A DNA stretch of 64,000 nucleotides from Membranipora membranacea. Its lineage: Eukaryota > Bryozoa > Gymnolaemata > Cheilostomatida > Membraniporidae. This document shows positions 24,008-35,439 of the stretch, piece by piece (positions within the stretch are counted from its first letter, which is position 1; each line of letters opens with the position of its first letter). Under the pieces are notes generated by a model. It saw only the letters and a list, made by a program, of their open reading frames with translations. It was not told the DNA's origin and made no database searches. The position numbers were made by a program, and so were the translations under genes. Where the stretch lies: contig OU612067.1 of NCBI GenBank assembly GCA_914767715.1, positions 31,592,162-31,656,161 on the forward strand, given 5' to 3'.

Positions 24008-27000
24008 ATGATGGATCTGCTATCATCAAGACCAGTAAAGGTAGGTCGGATCAGTATTTATCACTTTCACAAAGGACCTACTCACATTTTTCTCATTGTG
24101 CTTTTGCATATATTTCTTGATACTGCACAATGAGCTACAAGGATTTTAACTCTTGTCTAGGTTGTTCAGTTTCACAAGCACATAAAGGAAATTTCTCTTT
24201 ACCAAGACATTTCTGCCATTTTTCCAGAACTCGCCACATAAGCAGTCTCTGCACACTAACCTGAAGATGACTTCTCACCAACTTCGACTTCAGTTCCGGA
24301 ATCTACCTCCTCTATGGCGGATCATGGTTGTAGCTGGTCTTGTGGTAACTCTGGTCTTATTTTATAAACTGCTCATCTATATATTCATCACAAACTTGAG
24401 CTATCACACAGGTAAGGATATCTTATTACTTCATATCTGAAACCTTGAATAATAAATGCTGAATATTTTACATATGTCCGATAATTTTCTGTCATGTGTT
24501 TTCCTCATTTGTCTGCCCTAACTGATATTCTGTTTAGTGATCAAGAGCGTTACAGATTAACCCACACAGTCTGTTTTTTTATTTTATGTTTGTATTCTAC
24601 ACTTGCAGACAATCATCTGTGTCCGGCTTGTTATGGGAAAAGAATTTGCGGCAAAATTCACGAGACCAGCGTTCACGGGTAAGTACTGTTATTTACAAAC
24701 TTCTCCATTGAAGCCTTATTGACAACATAGACCATATATGGCAACTGGAGCTATCCTGGAGGAGGAGTATTTGCAAGATTTTGCACATGTATGAAATTAT
24801 TCACTTTGTTGACAGCTAACACTTACTCAACCTCTGTACTTTAAATAAGCCTCACCTTAGCCAGCTAAATTTGATGCTAGCTCATCTAAACTCTAGTTAA
24901 TATTCACACCTCAGGGGTGTAAGTTTTACTCGGAAGTTTTAGAACCCAGTAAGGCTGAGAGTCCCTCTGAACCAAGAAAAACCTGCTAGAATCCAGCCAA
25001 TTAGGACAAGCCATGTTATAGACAACAAGGTTGTTGATGCATGATCAAATCAGTCTTAACACCAATATGTTACATTTTACATTCACAGGCATGTTTTCTT
25101 CACAAGGCATTTCTCCCTCATGAATTAGATCTTACAAGTTCGAAGTTACATTCATTCTCATTATACATGTATTATAGGATTAAGAAGCTACACCACATTA
25201 ACTCTTTGAGTAATATTAAGAATGTATACTTTGGACGTATTAATGGCGAGGAGCTGGTATATAAGAAGCTCGGCCATGATGACGAGATTGATGAAGTGGA
25301 CGGTTATTTGTGTAATGGAGGCTTGGCTCAGTGTGGAGAGTTTAAAAAAGCTAAACTTTGCGCACAATCATCAAATACTGAAGGGTAAGTAGCCAGTTTC
25401 CTGCAATGTTGCATTTAATCAAACGCTGGCAAATATTTTGTAAAGTTTGTTTACGCTGATTGATCTCAGCTTTTTTTAGACTTCTCGGAATTGAAAATAA
25501 ATACCATACGCAAAAAATATAGGTAATCTTAGAATCTATAATTCATTCATGTTCATGTTCCATCCCCATATGTTGAACCATGTAGTTAGTTTGGCATACT
25601 TTTTCAATTTGTAAAGAAAACCTTTCACCACACCCAACTTGTAAGGAATTGTGTTTAGAGTTTTATAGAAGGCCAATTTTGAACCAACTTTTTCAGACCG
25701 GTTAAGAAATATATGATTTCCCATTCAAATTATCAATATTTCGAGATTCTCCGACTTTTCAGATGTGATGTACAGGAAGCAGCGACATCATTCCTCGAGA
25801 GACTATCAGGGCCTTTATCTGTGAATGAAGTTATCGGGCTTTCTGATATGATGGAATGTCCTTCACCAAGGCTTGTAAAGCGAATAGTTGATAGGTGTGT
25901 ATAGACATGGTGACTGTTGTGTGGTTACACATAATCATAATAATATAATCACATTCCTTTGTGTATAAATACTAACTACTTATTAGATGGCAATAATTAC
26001 CCAGAATTGGTATGCCTTCTACTAATATTAGTAGGATAACTTTGAAGGTTGTAACACTCAAATGATTGTAAACCTCCACCAGGGAGGGTGGGATATTCAC
26101 CCTCCCTGCATTCACCATCGATGAAACCAAGTAATTTTTTGGTGTATTCAAAATGTAAGAATCATATTATATTATTATATATTATATGTATATACATATC
26201 TAGATATCAGGAGAGGAGTGTATTTAATCACGATCACGGACTCTCCCCGGAGGATAAACTCAAACTCCTATATACACTGGCTGTTAACCCAGAGCCTATT
26301 ATAATTCAAGTAAGATTTTAAAATGTTAAAAGTTCTTCATCCCTTGTCCTTTGATCAGGTCCTTGACCTTCACAGTGTTTTACAATCAAATAATCTAGCT
26401 TCAGAACCTGAGCTGTTTTTTCCAGCAGCAGTGGCTACCACTAACGGTCATCCGCAGATTTAGAATACAAATCTTTTTGTGTGCTCATTTTTATGTGTTG
26501 TATTTTTTCTCTAGTTATTCCCACATGGAGAAGGTTGGCCATTTCCCGCTTACGTCGGAGCTTGTGGTCGTATGATCGCTGAAGAGTATGCTGGAATACC
26601 TCTTCAGACATACCTAACATCTGACTATAAAACCAGGGTGAGTTAAAATTTTGCACCTGCTTTTTGTATGATATAGTGTTAATATTTTTAATCTCGAGCC
26701 TTTACCTCAGATCCAAAACAAATTTTGAATCAAGCCTGAACTTCAATGCATCTTGCTAAAAGTAATACAAAATTGAGGTAGATTTATAGTATTTATATTG
26801 ATCAGATAAAGTTTTCGGGATGTTTCAGTTTTCTGCTTTTAACGAGCATGAAAGAACAAGAATGTATTGTGTAAATTGGAATTATTATAATTATGTACAC
26901 CACAAGCTATTGGATAACATGTGATCATATTTTATTTCTAACCTCTTATTATCATTTTCTGTCCAATCACAGATTAGGTTGAGTTTGAATTTACTTAGAA

Positions 27001-28361
27001 TCGCTGATCAGCTGACTGATAACGCCTCAGGGTTTAAGCTCTACTTCTCAGATATTTCTCTGGATAATTACGCTGTCGACCCGACCACAGAGAGAGTCTA
27101 TATATCTGATGCTGAGAATATAATGGTGGTCGATGAGCAGCATCTCCGATCTAAAGGTTTGTAATTGTATGAGTTTGTTCAGTGAGGTTTTATCAGTTGT
27201 ATTAATATACATTAATAATGCTAAACTGCAAATTTCTCTTTTCTAAAGCTGGAGTAGCTTTACAAATGAAAAAAAGGGGCGTTGTGCGGTCAATATGGTC
27301 CAAGACAAACAATCAACAAACACAAATAGCATATGACATCACAATACTAAGTTCAGAGGATGTTGTGCAATCAAACCTTGAACATTACCATGTGTGTGTC
27401 ATCCAAAAGAGATCTCCCTCTGTATATATTATGCCCTTTTATACTATTTCCTACATAAAAAGGAGTTACTTACGCTCATATTGCTCATATAATGATCACC
27501 CTGTGTTGCAGATGCTGTTGGAGTGTTACCAGGACCTCATGTTAGTGAGTTTGATAAATGTGAGCACGGTGGTAATTGTCTCACCATAGACACTGAGGGA
27601 TTGTGTCACAGTACTCAAGCAGACTTTAATTACTACGCACTGTGCCGAGGTCTATTGTCAACATACGCTAACATTGATGAAGGTAGGCAACAGTTCATGA
27701 CACATGGTCTTGTGTGAGATAGTGATAAAACCTAGATATGGTATTGAGAAAAGTACATTAGAAAATTAGACTGCAATGCTGTATGTCAAACAATTCTCCT
27801 CAGTCATTCAAAAATCGCTGAGATATAATAAAAAAACTGTCCTGGAAATACTTAGGAAGGGTGACATCAGAGGAGGACAAACCACTGGTATACCAACCTG
27901 ACCATCCAATACCATCAGGGAATGGAAGAGGTTGATTTATGAGCGATGTTTACAGTCTGGTGTTAATCATATCTTCAGAACCCCTTAAATTACCATTTCA
28001 TGAGCATTATTTAAGGCTCAAACTGTGTTGAATGGTGCATAGGACGGCTGGCATGACACTTAAGTTTTATAATTTACTCCTTTTCTGTCACAAATAGACT
28101 ATAGCCAGTCCTGAGTGGTGCTCTTCCAGTTGTAGTGATTTACACACCGTTCTTTTCTCTGTAGATCAAGGTTACAGAGGATTCCTTCACTCATTACCCG
28201 ACAGTTTACCTCAATCTAAAGATATAGTCACTCTAGTTAATGACTGTGCAAACCCTACAAGTGGTAAAAGTAGACTCGTTATAAAAGAAGAACTGTTGAC
28301 ATTATTAGAATCGACAGTCAAATCACTTGAACCTCCAACTCAGAAATCGTCCAACAGGTGA
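24008..28361 (+). CDS. DIPK2-like divergent protein kinase, tandem copy A (10 exons, alternative 11th)
   Basis: Exons 24008-24040, 24228-24411, 24609-24678, 25178-25384, 25763-25894, 26204-26309, 26515-26637, 26973-27156, 27512-27682 and 28165-28361 give 468 residues. Short cytosolic N-terminus, one signal-anchor (about 43-65), CPACYGKRIC, then the FAM69/DIPK kinase-like domain. It closely follows human DIPK2A: NVYFGRINGEELVYKKLG (Lys near 125 in the ATP-lysine position), DMMECPS, AVNPEPIIIQLFP, GWPFPAYVGACGRM, a catalytic-loop-like DISLDNYAV (Asp312, Asn317) and DFG-position SDAEN (Asp331). Numerous Cys suggest a lumenal fold. Family members are ER/Golgi or secreted pseudokinase-like proteins; the activity of this one is unknown. 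The 5' exon is inferred from phase and from copy B. Poly(A) signal at 28900-28905. An alternative terminal exon is listed separately. Confidence 0.92.
26080..26108. repeat. Perfect 11-bp inverted repeat
   Basis: The arms cagggagggtg and caccctccctg form a short hairpin in an intron of DIPK2 copy A. It resembles the G-rich stem at 7331-7373. Confidence 0.7.
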
Positions 28362-28921
28362 TGTAAACAGTCCGAGTCCGAGATATGCATTTCATAGTCA
28401 TATTTATATATAGGTATATCTGTCTTATGGCGTTATTATAATGGGCACTCAAATAATGCATTTTTACGCCTTCCTACACAATCAGACCGGTGGTTTTGCA
28501 GCACAACTGCTAGGCTCTTAGTGGCAAATTGCATTTTTTTGGACAGATTTGCAAACTGCTATGGCCATTTATCACAATCAAGAGCGATGTATATTATTCC
28601 TTGTTACAGCCATTTCTAGTTTTCCATTACAAATGTATCTGAAGCTGTCTCCTCTTTGACTAAACTGATACATCTGTCATAAATCATGACATTATGCAAA
28701 GTATACATTCCAGTTTTCTGAAACATTCCGTTCTATCAACTGACTATTTGGGTGATCTGAAATTTCTTCTCATTTTAAATATTACACAGAGACATAACCT
28801 CTGATTTGGTTGATTCATCAAGACTTTTACCTCAGAACTTTTTCTATCATGTGAAATATTTATCTAACTTATAATGCTTACATTGATTGAAATTGTGTAA
28901 ATAAAAATGATGATCTACCGT

Positions 28922-28980
28922 AGCCTACCTGTTGTTAGTAGAGGCCTATCTACCTGTTGTTAGTAGAGGCCTATCTACCT
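28922..28980. repeat. Tandem duplication of about 27 bp
   Basis: The unit ctacctgttgttagtagagg plus a short tail occurs twice in a row, with a partial third copy. It lies between the proximal poly(A) signal of DIPK2 copy A and its alternative last exon. Confidence 0.85.
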
Positions 28981-29193
28981 ATGCATAGATTAGTCAATAT
29001 GTTGGTTCTCACACAATCACAGAGCCATAGTAATGGCTAGTTGGATGCACATAAGCCTACTAGTGGCTTTACGGATGTATTCAGTCAAATTGCCTTTGAT
29101 CATGCTGCTGTGTAATCAGTTCCAGCATTAGTTAAAGTTCTGCAATACTCCAGCAGTACTCCCTTCCGTTTTTTATAATACAGTGTGTTTCAG

Positions 29194-29320
29194 GCAATTC
29201 ACCTTCTTGCTCTACCTAATCGGCGCTGTTGTAGCCCTCTACATATATCTGGCTTTGTATTGCTATCAAGGAGCCAATTTGTACAACATGAATGTGATAG
29301 GCACGCCCCAAAATGAATAA
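29194..29320 (+). CDS. Alternative terminal exon of DIPK2 copy A encoding a membrane helix
   Basis: A strong acceptor (tttcag ending at 29193) is followed by an open exon ending in TAA at 29318-29320. It would be spliced from a donor at 28358 (acag|gtgatg) that lies five bases before the stop codon of exon 10. The phase fits (2+1, restoring Arg). It encodes FTFLLYLIGAVVALYIYLAL, a good transmembrane helix, then a 22-residue tail. The product would be 509 residues with membrane segments at both ends. An AATAAA at 29316-29321 overlaps the stop. Copy B has no equivalent. This is inferred from phase and composition; no transcript evidence is available. Confidence 0.6.
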
Positions 29321-29423
29321 AAAATTGACCAACTTTTCATATCTCTGACATTTGGCGGATATAATATAGGCACAGAAGTGAACAGCAAAAATCTAAAACG
29401 TGAAAAATCAACTATCGTCAAAA

Positions 29424-32400
29424 ATGGTAAGACAGCTTTATTCATTCCTTAGACACCATGGATAGGGTATTCTACTTTTCATCTCATTGTTGCAGTAATT
29501 TGGTTCAGTGTTATGACTTTCCTTGCTAGTTTTAGCTTGAACTATTAGATGTGTGATCGTAGTAGCTAAGGAGGGAAGCCATAATATACATGTTAACCTC
29601 AACTACTCCTTCACTTTTAAAACCTCCTCCTCAAATCTACAACAGTATCTATTTTATGCGTAACCGTCTTACTGTACTGTGTGCACGGTTTTGTACTGTA
29701 TGTAACACACCGTAAACACAATATGTCCGTTTTGTTCTATTTATAGATCTCATACCGTGGGGAATCTTTCGGCACAAACTTTAAAATCATTTCACACCGA
29801 TTTCGACTTCAGTTCAGGAATCTACCTCCTTTGTGGCGGATCATGGTTATAGCTGGTCTCGTTGTAGCTCTGGTCTTGTTTTACAAAATGCTCGTCTATA
29901 TATTCATCACAGACCTGAGCTATCACACAGGTGATCTAAGGTTTTGTTAATCTCTTTCTAATGATTGTCCCTCCATGAAACTTTCTTTGAAACGAAGCTT
30001 GTAAGTGGTCCATTAAAGAGTGTGATGGAATATATTTGCAAAATCTTCTGCTGCTGCTCATCTATATTTTCAAAAAGTTAAGATATCTCACAGGTAGTTC
30101 TTTCTGAATCTGTTATGTTTGTCATTTTTGTTCTTGAAACTTTCTCTGGAACAAAGCTGACCTTCCATTTTCTTATAAGTGGTCAATTCAAGAGTGTGAT
30201 CGATTAGAATATAAATGCTGAATTTGCTGCATTTGCAGACTCTCATCTATGCCCTGCTTGTTATGGGGAAAGTATCTGTGACAAAATACACGAGACCAGC
30301 GTTCATGGGTAGGTATGACTGGGTCTGATAGTCTTTATATATTCTACATCTGAACGTTTGATGATGCCAGGTTGATAAATCATCATAAGATGGGCTAGGC
30401 CCATGATGGTGGAAGGAGGGGACAACTTGTGCGGGTATAGATTTAAAGGGCTTCATTGCAAAATTGAATGTGCAATATCACCATGGTCACAAATTTGTAT
30501 GTGTCAGGTGGTATATGCATTTCTATGCTGGAGTTGGATAGCTATAGTCAAACACATTCAGCATCAAAGTCATTATATTACATTACTCTGAACTGAAGCT
30601 TTGTTTAATTTTTTCGTATCATAAAACTTTAGCTCATGGCCAGAAATTCTATACATTGAATGATGCACAGCTGTTGAAATTAAATTAGTAAACTCCCTTT
30701 CTATTTCAGGATTAAGAAGCTTCATCACATTAACTCTTTGAGTAACATTAAGAATGTATACTTTGGACGTATTAATGGCGAAGAGCTGGTGTATAAGAAA
30801 CTCGGCCATGATGATGAGATTGATGAAGTGGACGGTTATTTGTGTAATGGAGGGCTGGCTCAATGTGAGGAAATGAGAAAATCTAAACACTGCGCGCAAT
30901 CATCAAACACTAAAGGGTACTTCTACCATTACATTCAAGATTGGGCCTAATATTCTAGGTCAACCATTTGTATTGTACGATACTTGTTCTCATTATTACA
31001 AGAATATAAACCATATAATACCTTCCAAGCTACAGCCACCTCTATTTATGCCCTCCACCATCCATTATTCATAGTTATCTGTATTTTCAGGTGTACTATA
31101 AGGAGGGCAGTGACCTCACTCCTGCATAGACTATCAAGTCTTTTATCTGTGGATGATGTGATTGGGCTATCGGATATGATGGAGTGTCCTTCGCTGAGGC
31201 TGGTGAAGAGAATTGTTAATAGGTGTGTGGTATTTGAATTGAATTTAAATAATGTGAAATCAAGCACTTGAATACATGATGTTTCCACATCAGCCAGAAT
31301 CAAGATATCTCCGACTCTCTGCTTCCCGAGAACGCCATGAAGAAGCGTGTATGATTGTACAGATGATTTATATAATATCTAAATAAATTACCATCAAAAT
31401 ATATTTAATGACAAAGTCCGATAGCATTACATTGTCGTCGCAATAGTCTGCAAAATACATTGTTGATTGATTAATCATGAATACACACATATTTGATCAA
31501 CATTTACACATATTATAGATATCAGGAGAGGAGTATATTTAATCATGAACACGGAATCTCACCGGTGGATAAACTCAAACTTCTATACACACTAGCTGTT
31601 AATCCAGAGCCTGTTATTCTCCAGGTAACAGTGTGTTGGGTTATGCCCGCAATGATTTATCTCATCTGTAATTAAAAATAATTCTCAGGGATTCAACGAT
31701 CTTCAAAATGTTTGCCAATCGTGGTGTAGCTTGCTCTGTAATGTAGCCCATGTGGAAAGATGATTTCCCTTGTAAAGCTATTTGACACAATAACCAAAAA
31801 TTCTCCTACCAGTGTTGTTGACCAGAGCAACATTATTTTAAGCAATTGTTGTAGCTGCTCAACTGGAGTCTGAGTCTCAAATAATCCAACACCGTCATCA
31901 TATCCAACATAAATCATACCCCCACGTTTCAACGAAGAAATGAATGAACTTTTGGGCAGAAATGTACTTCATACAACTCTTCATAGTGTGTACATTATAA
32001 GTTGTCTTTTGCACCTCTCAATTTTTTTTCAGTTATTCCCGAATCAAAAATGCTGCAGAACTAATGACTAAATGTTCAAACTCTGCCTCTGCTGCAGGTA
32101 GTGACATTCCATCAATCATACTGTGGTTGATGACTGAATGCCACCACCAGAACCTGTGCTGGGTTTTAGCACGATACTTGGGTGCTATCTCTAGTATTGT
32201 TGCCCGGCAATGTAGAAAACCTCATTTTAGAATTATCTGCTCAGACATAGAAGTTGGATAACTCTATATGTCAATTCAGATTTTTTCTTTCGAATTACCT
32301 CAACTTTGAACTTCAATACATGTTTTGTTGTCCACAGAGATATTCATGGGTAAGATATTGACTATTGGATATTTCACGATGACTTTTGTCTGGTTTCATA

Positions 32401-34265
32401 GACGTTTCCGCGTGAAGACGGTTGGCCGTTTCCAGCTTATGTAGGTGCATGTGGTCGAATGATCGCTGAGAAGTATGTTGGGGTACCTCTCAGAACGTAC
32501 TTACAGTCTGACTATAAAACCAGGGTAGGTGTAATATTATACACGGTACATGAATAAGTCATGAATAAACTGTCAAAAAGAATTTGACTGATAGGGCTGG
32601 TGAAAATTCTTCTAGTATTTCATTGTTGGGCTATTCGTAATGTCACATTTCATTGATTGAAGCAAGGTGACTCACAACCCCCTCACAACTGACAACACAA
32701 TTGATTGATATGTTCAAGTTTTCATAACTCTATTTTTTCTGACTGATCACAGATACGGCTGAGTTTGAGTCTTCTGAGAATCGCTGATCAGCTGACAGAT
32801 AACTCTTCAGGATTTAAGCTCTATTTCCTGGACGTATCTCTGGATAATTACGCTGTCGACCCCACCACAGAGAGAGTCTATATATCAGACGCTGAACATA
32901 TCATGGTAGTCGATGAGCAGCATCTCCGATCTAAACGTTTGTTAATGTCATTGGGCTTTCCTTTCATTATCATCAGTAGGGAGATGCTGGGGGGGGGGGG
33001 GGGTTCACTTCCGACATGGACCAATGGCTCAAACTCATTATTCAGTCTAGTTTAAATGCTCAAACTGTGCCGGGATTGCTGGTAGTGGCATTTCATTACC
33101 AACCTTTTTCCCGCCAAGTGGGTGGGTCAGAAAATGGTTGATAATGAAATGCCACTGCCAACACAGAACAGCAAGCACAGTTTGAGTGCTTAAACTATAT
33201 TCAGTCTAGTAGTTAGTAATATTTATGTAGCCACGGAAAAGTCTAGGGGGTGATGTCATGGGTAAAAATGCCATCATGCCATCAAATAAAGGATGGTCAT
33301 AACATACTATAAACACTACCGTAGACTTACATGTCTTTGCCTTTGATAATAATGAATGATATAAAATACAACTTATAGCTTAGCTTAACTGAATCACAAT
33401 TTAGCTCCCTATTGCTATTTTTGCACTTAAACATCACATATAACATATTCCGGTTATTCTGTATTATAGATGCTGTAGGAGTTCGATATGAACCTTATGT
33501 TAGTGAGTTTGATATATGCGAGGGAGATGACGACTGTCTGACTATAGACACAGAGGGTTTATGTCACAGCACAGAAGCAGACTTCAATTATTATGCTCTG
33601 TGCAGCGGATTACTGTCTACTTACGCTATTATCGGAGATAGTAAGTTACAGTCATAGACATAAAGCTTCTAATGAAGAGGAGGTAACTCTATTAATGGGG
33701 ATAGCATGAACTGGTATCAGACTGGTTAAGGGAATGAATGAAATGTGGCGGCATCCAGGTCTTGTACACCCTAAAGACAATTGAAGAGCATAATTTAACT
33801 TTCATGCTGGAAACATTTCGATCATACTCGAGATATCAGGTTTCCAAACTTTTTGGAGAATGATCAATATTGATGTATTGTACGTGCATCATGTTTTTAC
33901 GTGAGATTTGGAGTGGATGAGGTATGATGGTTTGGAGTTGCATTTCCTTGCTTACCGACCATGTTGGGCTAATATGAAGCATACCCTATCGAAGACCTCC
34001 TGCTCAGTTGTCATAACATGATTTGTTTGGACCGAAGCCATCCAACTATTACATTCTTGCTTTCTTTCTTGCCTCTGTAGGTCAAGACTTCAGAGGCTTT
34101 CTCCACTCCTTACCAGACAGTTTACCTCAATCTAAAGATATAGTCAATCTAGTCAATGACTGTGCAAACCCTACAAGTGGTAAAAGTAGACTCGTTATAA
34201 AAGAAGAACTGTTGACATTATTAGAATCTACGATCAAATCATTCCGACCTACAAGGAACCATTGA
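29424..34265 (+). CDS. DIPK2-like divergent protein kinase, tandem copy B (10 exons)
   Basis: Exons 29424-29426, 29747-29930, 30239-30308, 30710-30916, 31091-31222, 31519-31624, 32402-32524, 32753-32936, 33470-33640 and 34081-34265 give 454 residues. Exons 2 to 9 have the same lengths and phases as in copy A, so this is a tandem duplicate. Domain order is the same: signal-anchor, CPACYGESIC, Lys near 115 in ELVYKKLG, GWPFPAYVGACGRM, DVSLDNYAV (Asp302, Asn307) and SDAEH (Asp321), where copy A has SDAEN. The residue aligned with copy A's internal Met is Ile, so the start must lie upstream. The best candidate is an ATG sitting directly on a donor (ATG|gtaaga at 29424-29429), making a start-codon-only coding exon. 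Poly(A) signal at 34874-34879. Confidence 0.9.
32073..32180. mobile_element. Foldback element, same family as 33052-33198
   Basis: It begins with gttcaaactctgcc and carries tgacattccatcaatcat, with a reverse-complement-like half (ggttgatgactgaatgcc) downstream. It lies in the intron before exon 7 of DIPK2 copy B, just after a stretch that resembles the start of exon 7. The arms are more decayed than in the 33052 copy. Confidence 0.55.
33052..33198. mobile_element. 147-bp foldback MITE with 12-bp target-site duplication
   Basis: The arms ttaaatgctcaaactgtgc and gcacagtttgagtgcttaa, together with inner arms containing tggcatttcatta and its complement, form an inverted repeat. The element is flanked by the direct repeat attcagtctagt at 33040-33051 and 33199-33210, a 12-bp target-site duplication. 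It lies in an intron of DIPK2 copy B. Related sequences occur near 32073, 47938, 48395 and 59828. Confidence 0.85.
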
Positions 34266-34467
34266 TACAAATTTCTGTTGATATACATATAAATAAGTTA
34301 CAATTATTCTCAAGATTCTGTAGCGCTTTTAGACGCAAGTGGCGAAAATAACTCCTTTTTTATGACTTTGCAACATGCCATTCTGTGTTCTAACAATTCG
34401 TAAAGAGCTACAAGCAATTTTTGTTATTTATATTTGACCCTGATAATTGTAAAGGATTGCATTATGG

Positions 34468-34528
34468 GATATGTCAGACCAAGGAGTAACAGGAGTAACT
34501 CCCCTGTTACTCTTTGGTCTGACATATC
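34468..34528. repeat. Foldback hairpin with 26-bp arms
   Basis: The arms at 34468-34493 and 34503-34528 are reverse complements with one mismatch around a 9-base loop. Directly after it, actcagctgcggagtaaaaa forms a second small repeat with aaatactcagctgcagagc. It lies in the 3' UTR of DIPK2 copy B, before its poly(A) signal. Confidence 0.85.
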
Positions 34529-35439
34529 TCTATGCCACGCATTTTTACTCAGCTGCGGAGTAAAAATACTCAGCTGCAGAGCCGGATTTTGTGTACATCT
34601 TCAGTATCAATATCTGTAGTTGCCTCCACTTTGATCATTTATACAACTTTGGGTATAGAGTTCAATAAGCATGGCAGGATGATAAGCTGGTGATGATGAT
34701 GATCAAAGCTATGGTTTTTTCATAATGCTATTTGGGAGTTATTTGCCGAACTGTCTGGCTTACATCTCTTAGATTAATGAAAAATGTTGTTGCTCTCTGT
34801 CTGATTTGTGTTATACTTGTAAATGTTATACCTCACCTGGTTTGTTTATTGTATATGGTTGTTGTGTTGTGTAAATAAAACAGTATAATCCCTGAGGATC
34901 TTCAGCAAACAAGTCTGATTTGGACAAACAAATCGATATGTTTGAGTATGTGGGTGTTTACATCCAGGGTGTCTTAGGGGACAGTGACCTGAAAGGTTTC
35001 CCTTTTAACTGACAACTTGCACAACATGCATGTAACTCGTGTTGTTGTTTAGTGTCCATGTTCACCACAGCTGCGAAATGTTCTAAATCATACTAGAAAT
35101 ATATCATAATATGAGACGACGATAGAACATAACTTTTGGTCTCAATTATAATGCCATTGGAATCATCCATCAAATTCATCATTCTTTCCTAAAAAAAATT
35201 TCTTTGGATACCAAGTAGAAGAAAAATACATCATCCTAAGAAAGAGCTGGTTAAATTGATACACATTCAATAACCAATATATGTTCTTTTCAATATCACA
35301 GAATTGCTTGCAATCTTGAACTAGCCCAACTCTGATAAGACTAAGTGCCAAGAATCAAAAACGTTTTAGTCAAAAGTGCTCACACATCAGGGAGTTTGAT
35401 TTGTAAATAGGCCACACAAGTTTGAGTAAAAGGACAAGG

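Noticed and set aside
28922-28980. Two-and-a-half direct repeats considered as a CRISPR-like array
   Set aside because: There are no spacers, the units abut directly, and the genome is an animal's.
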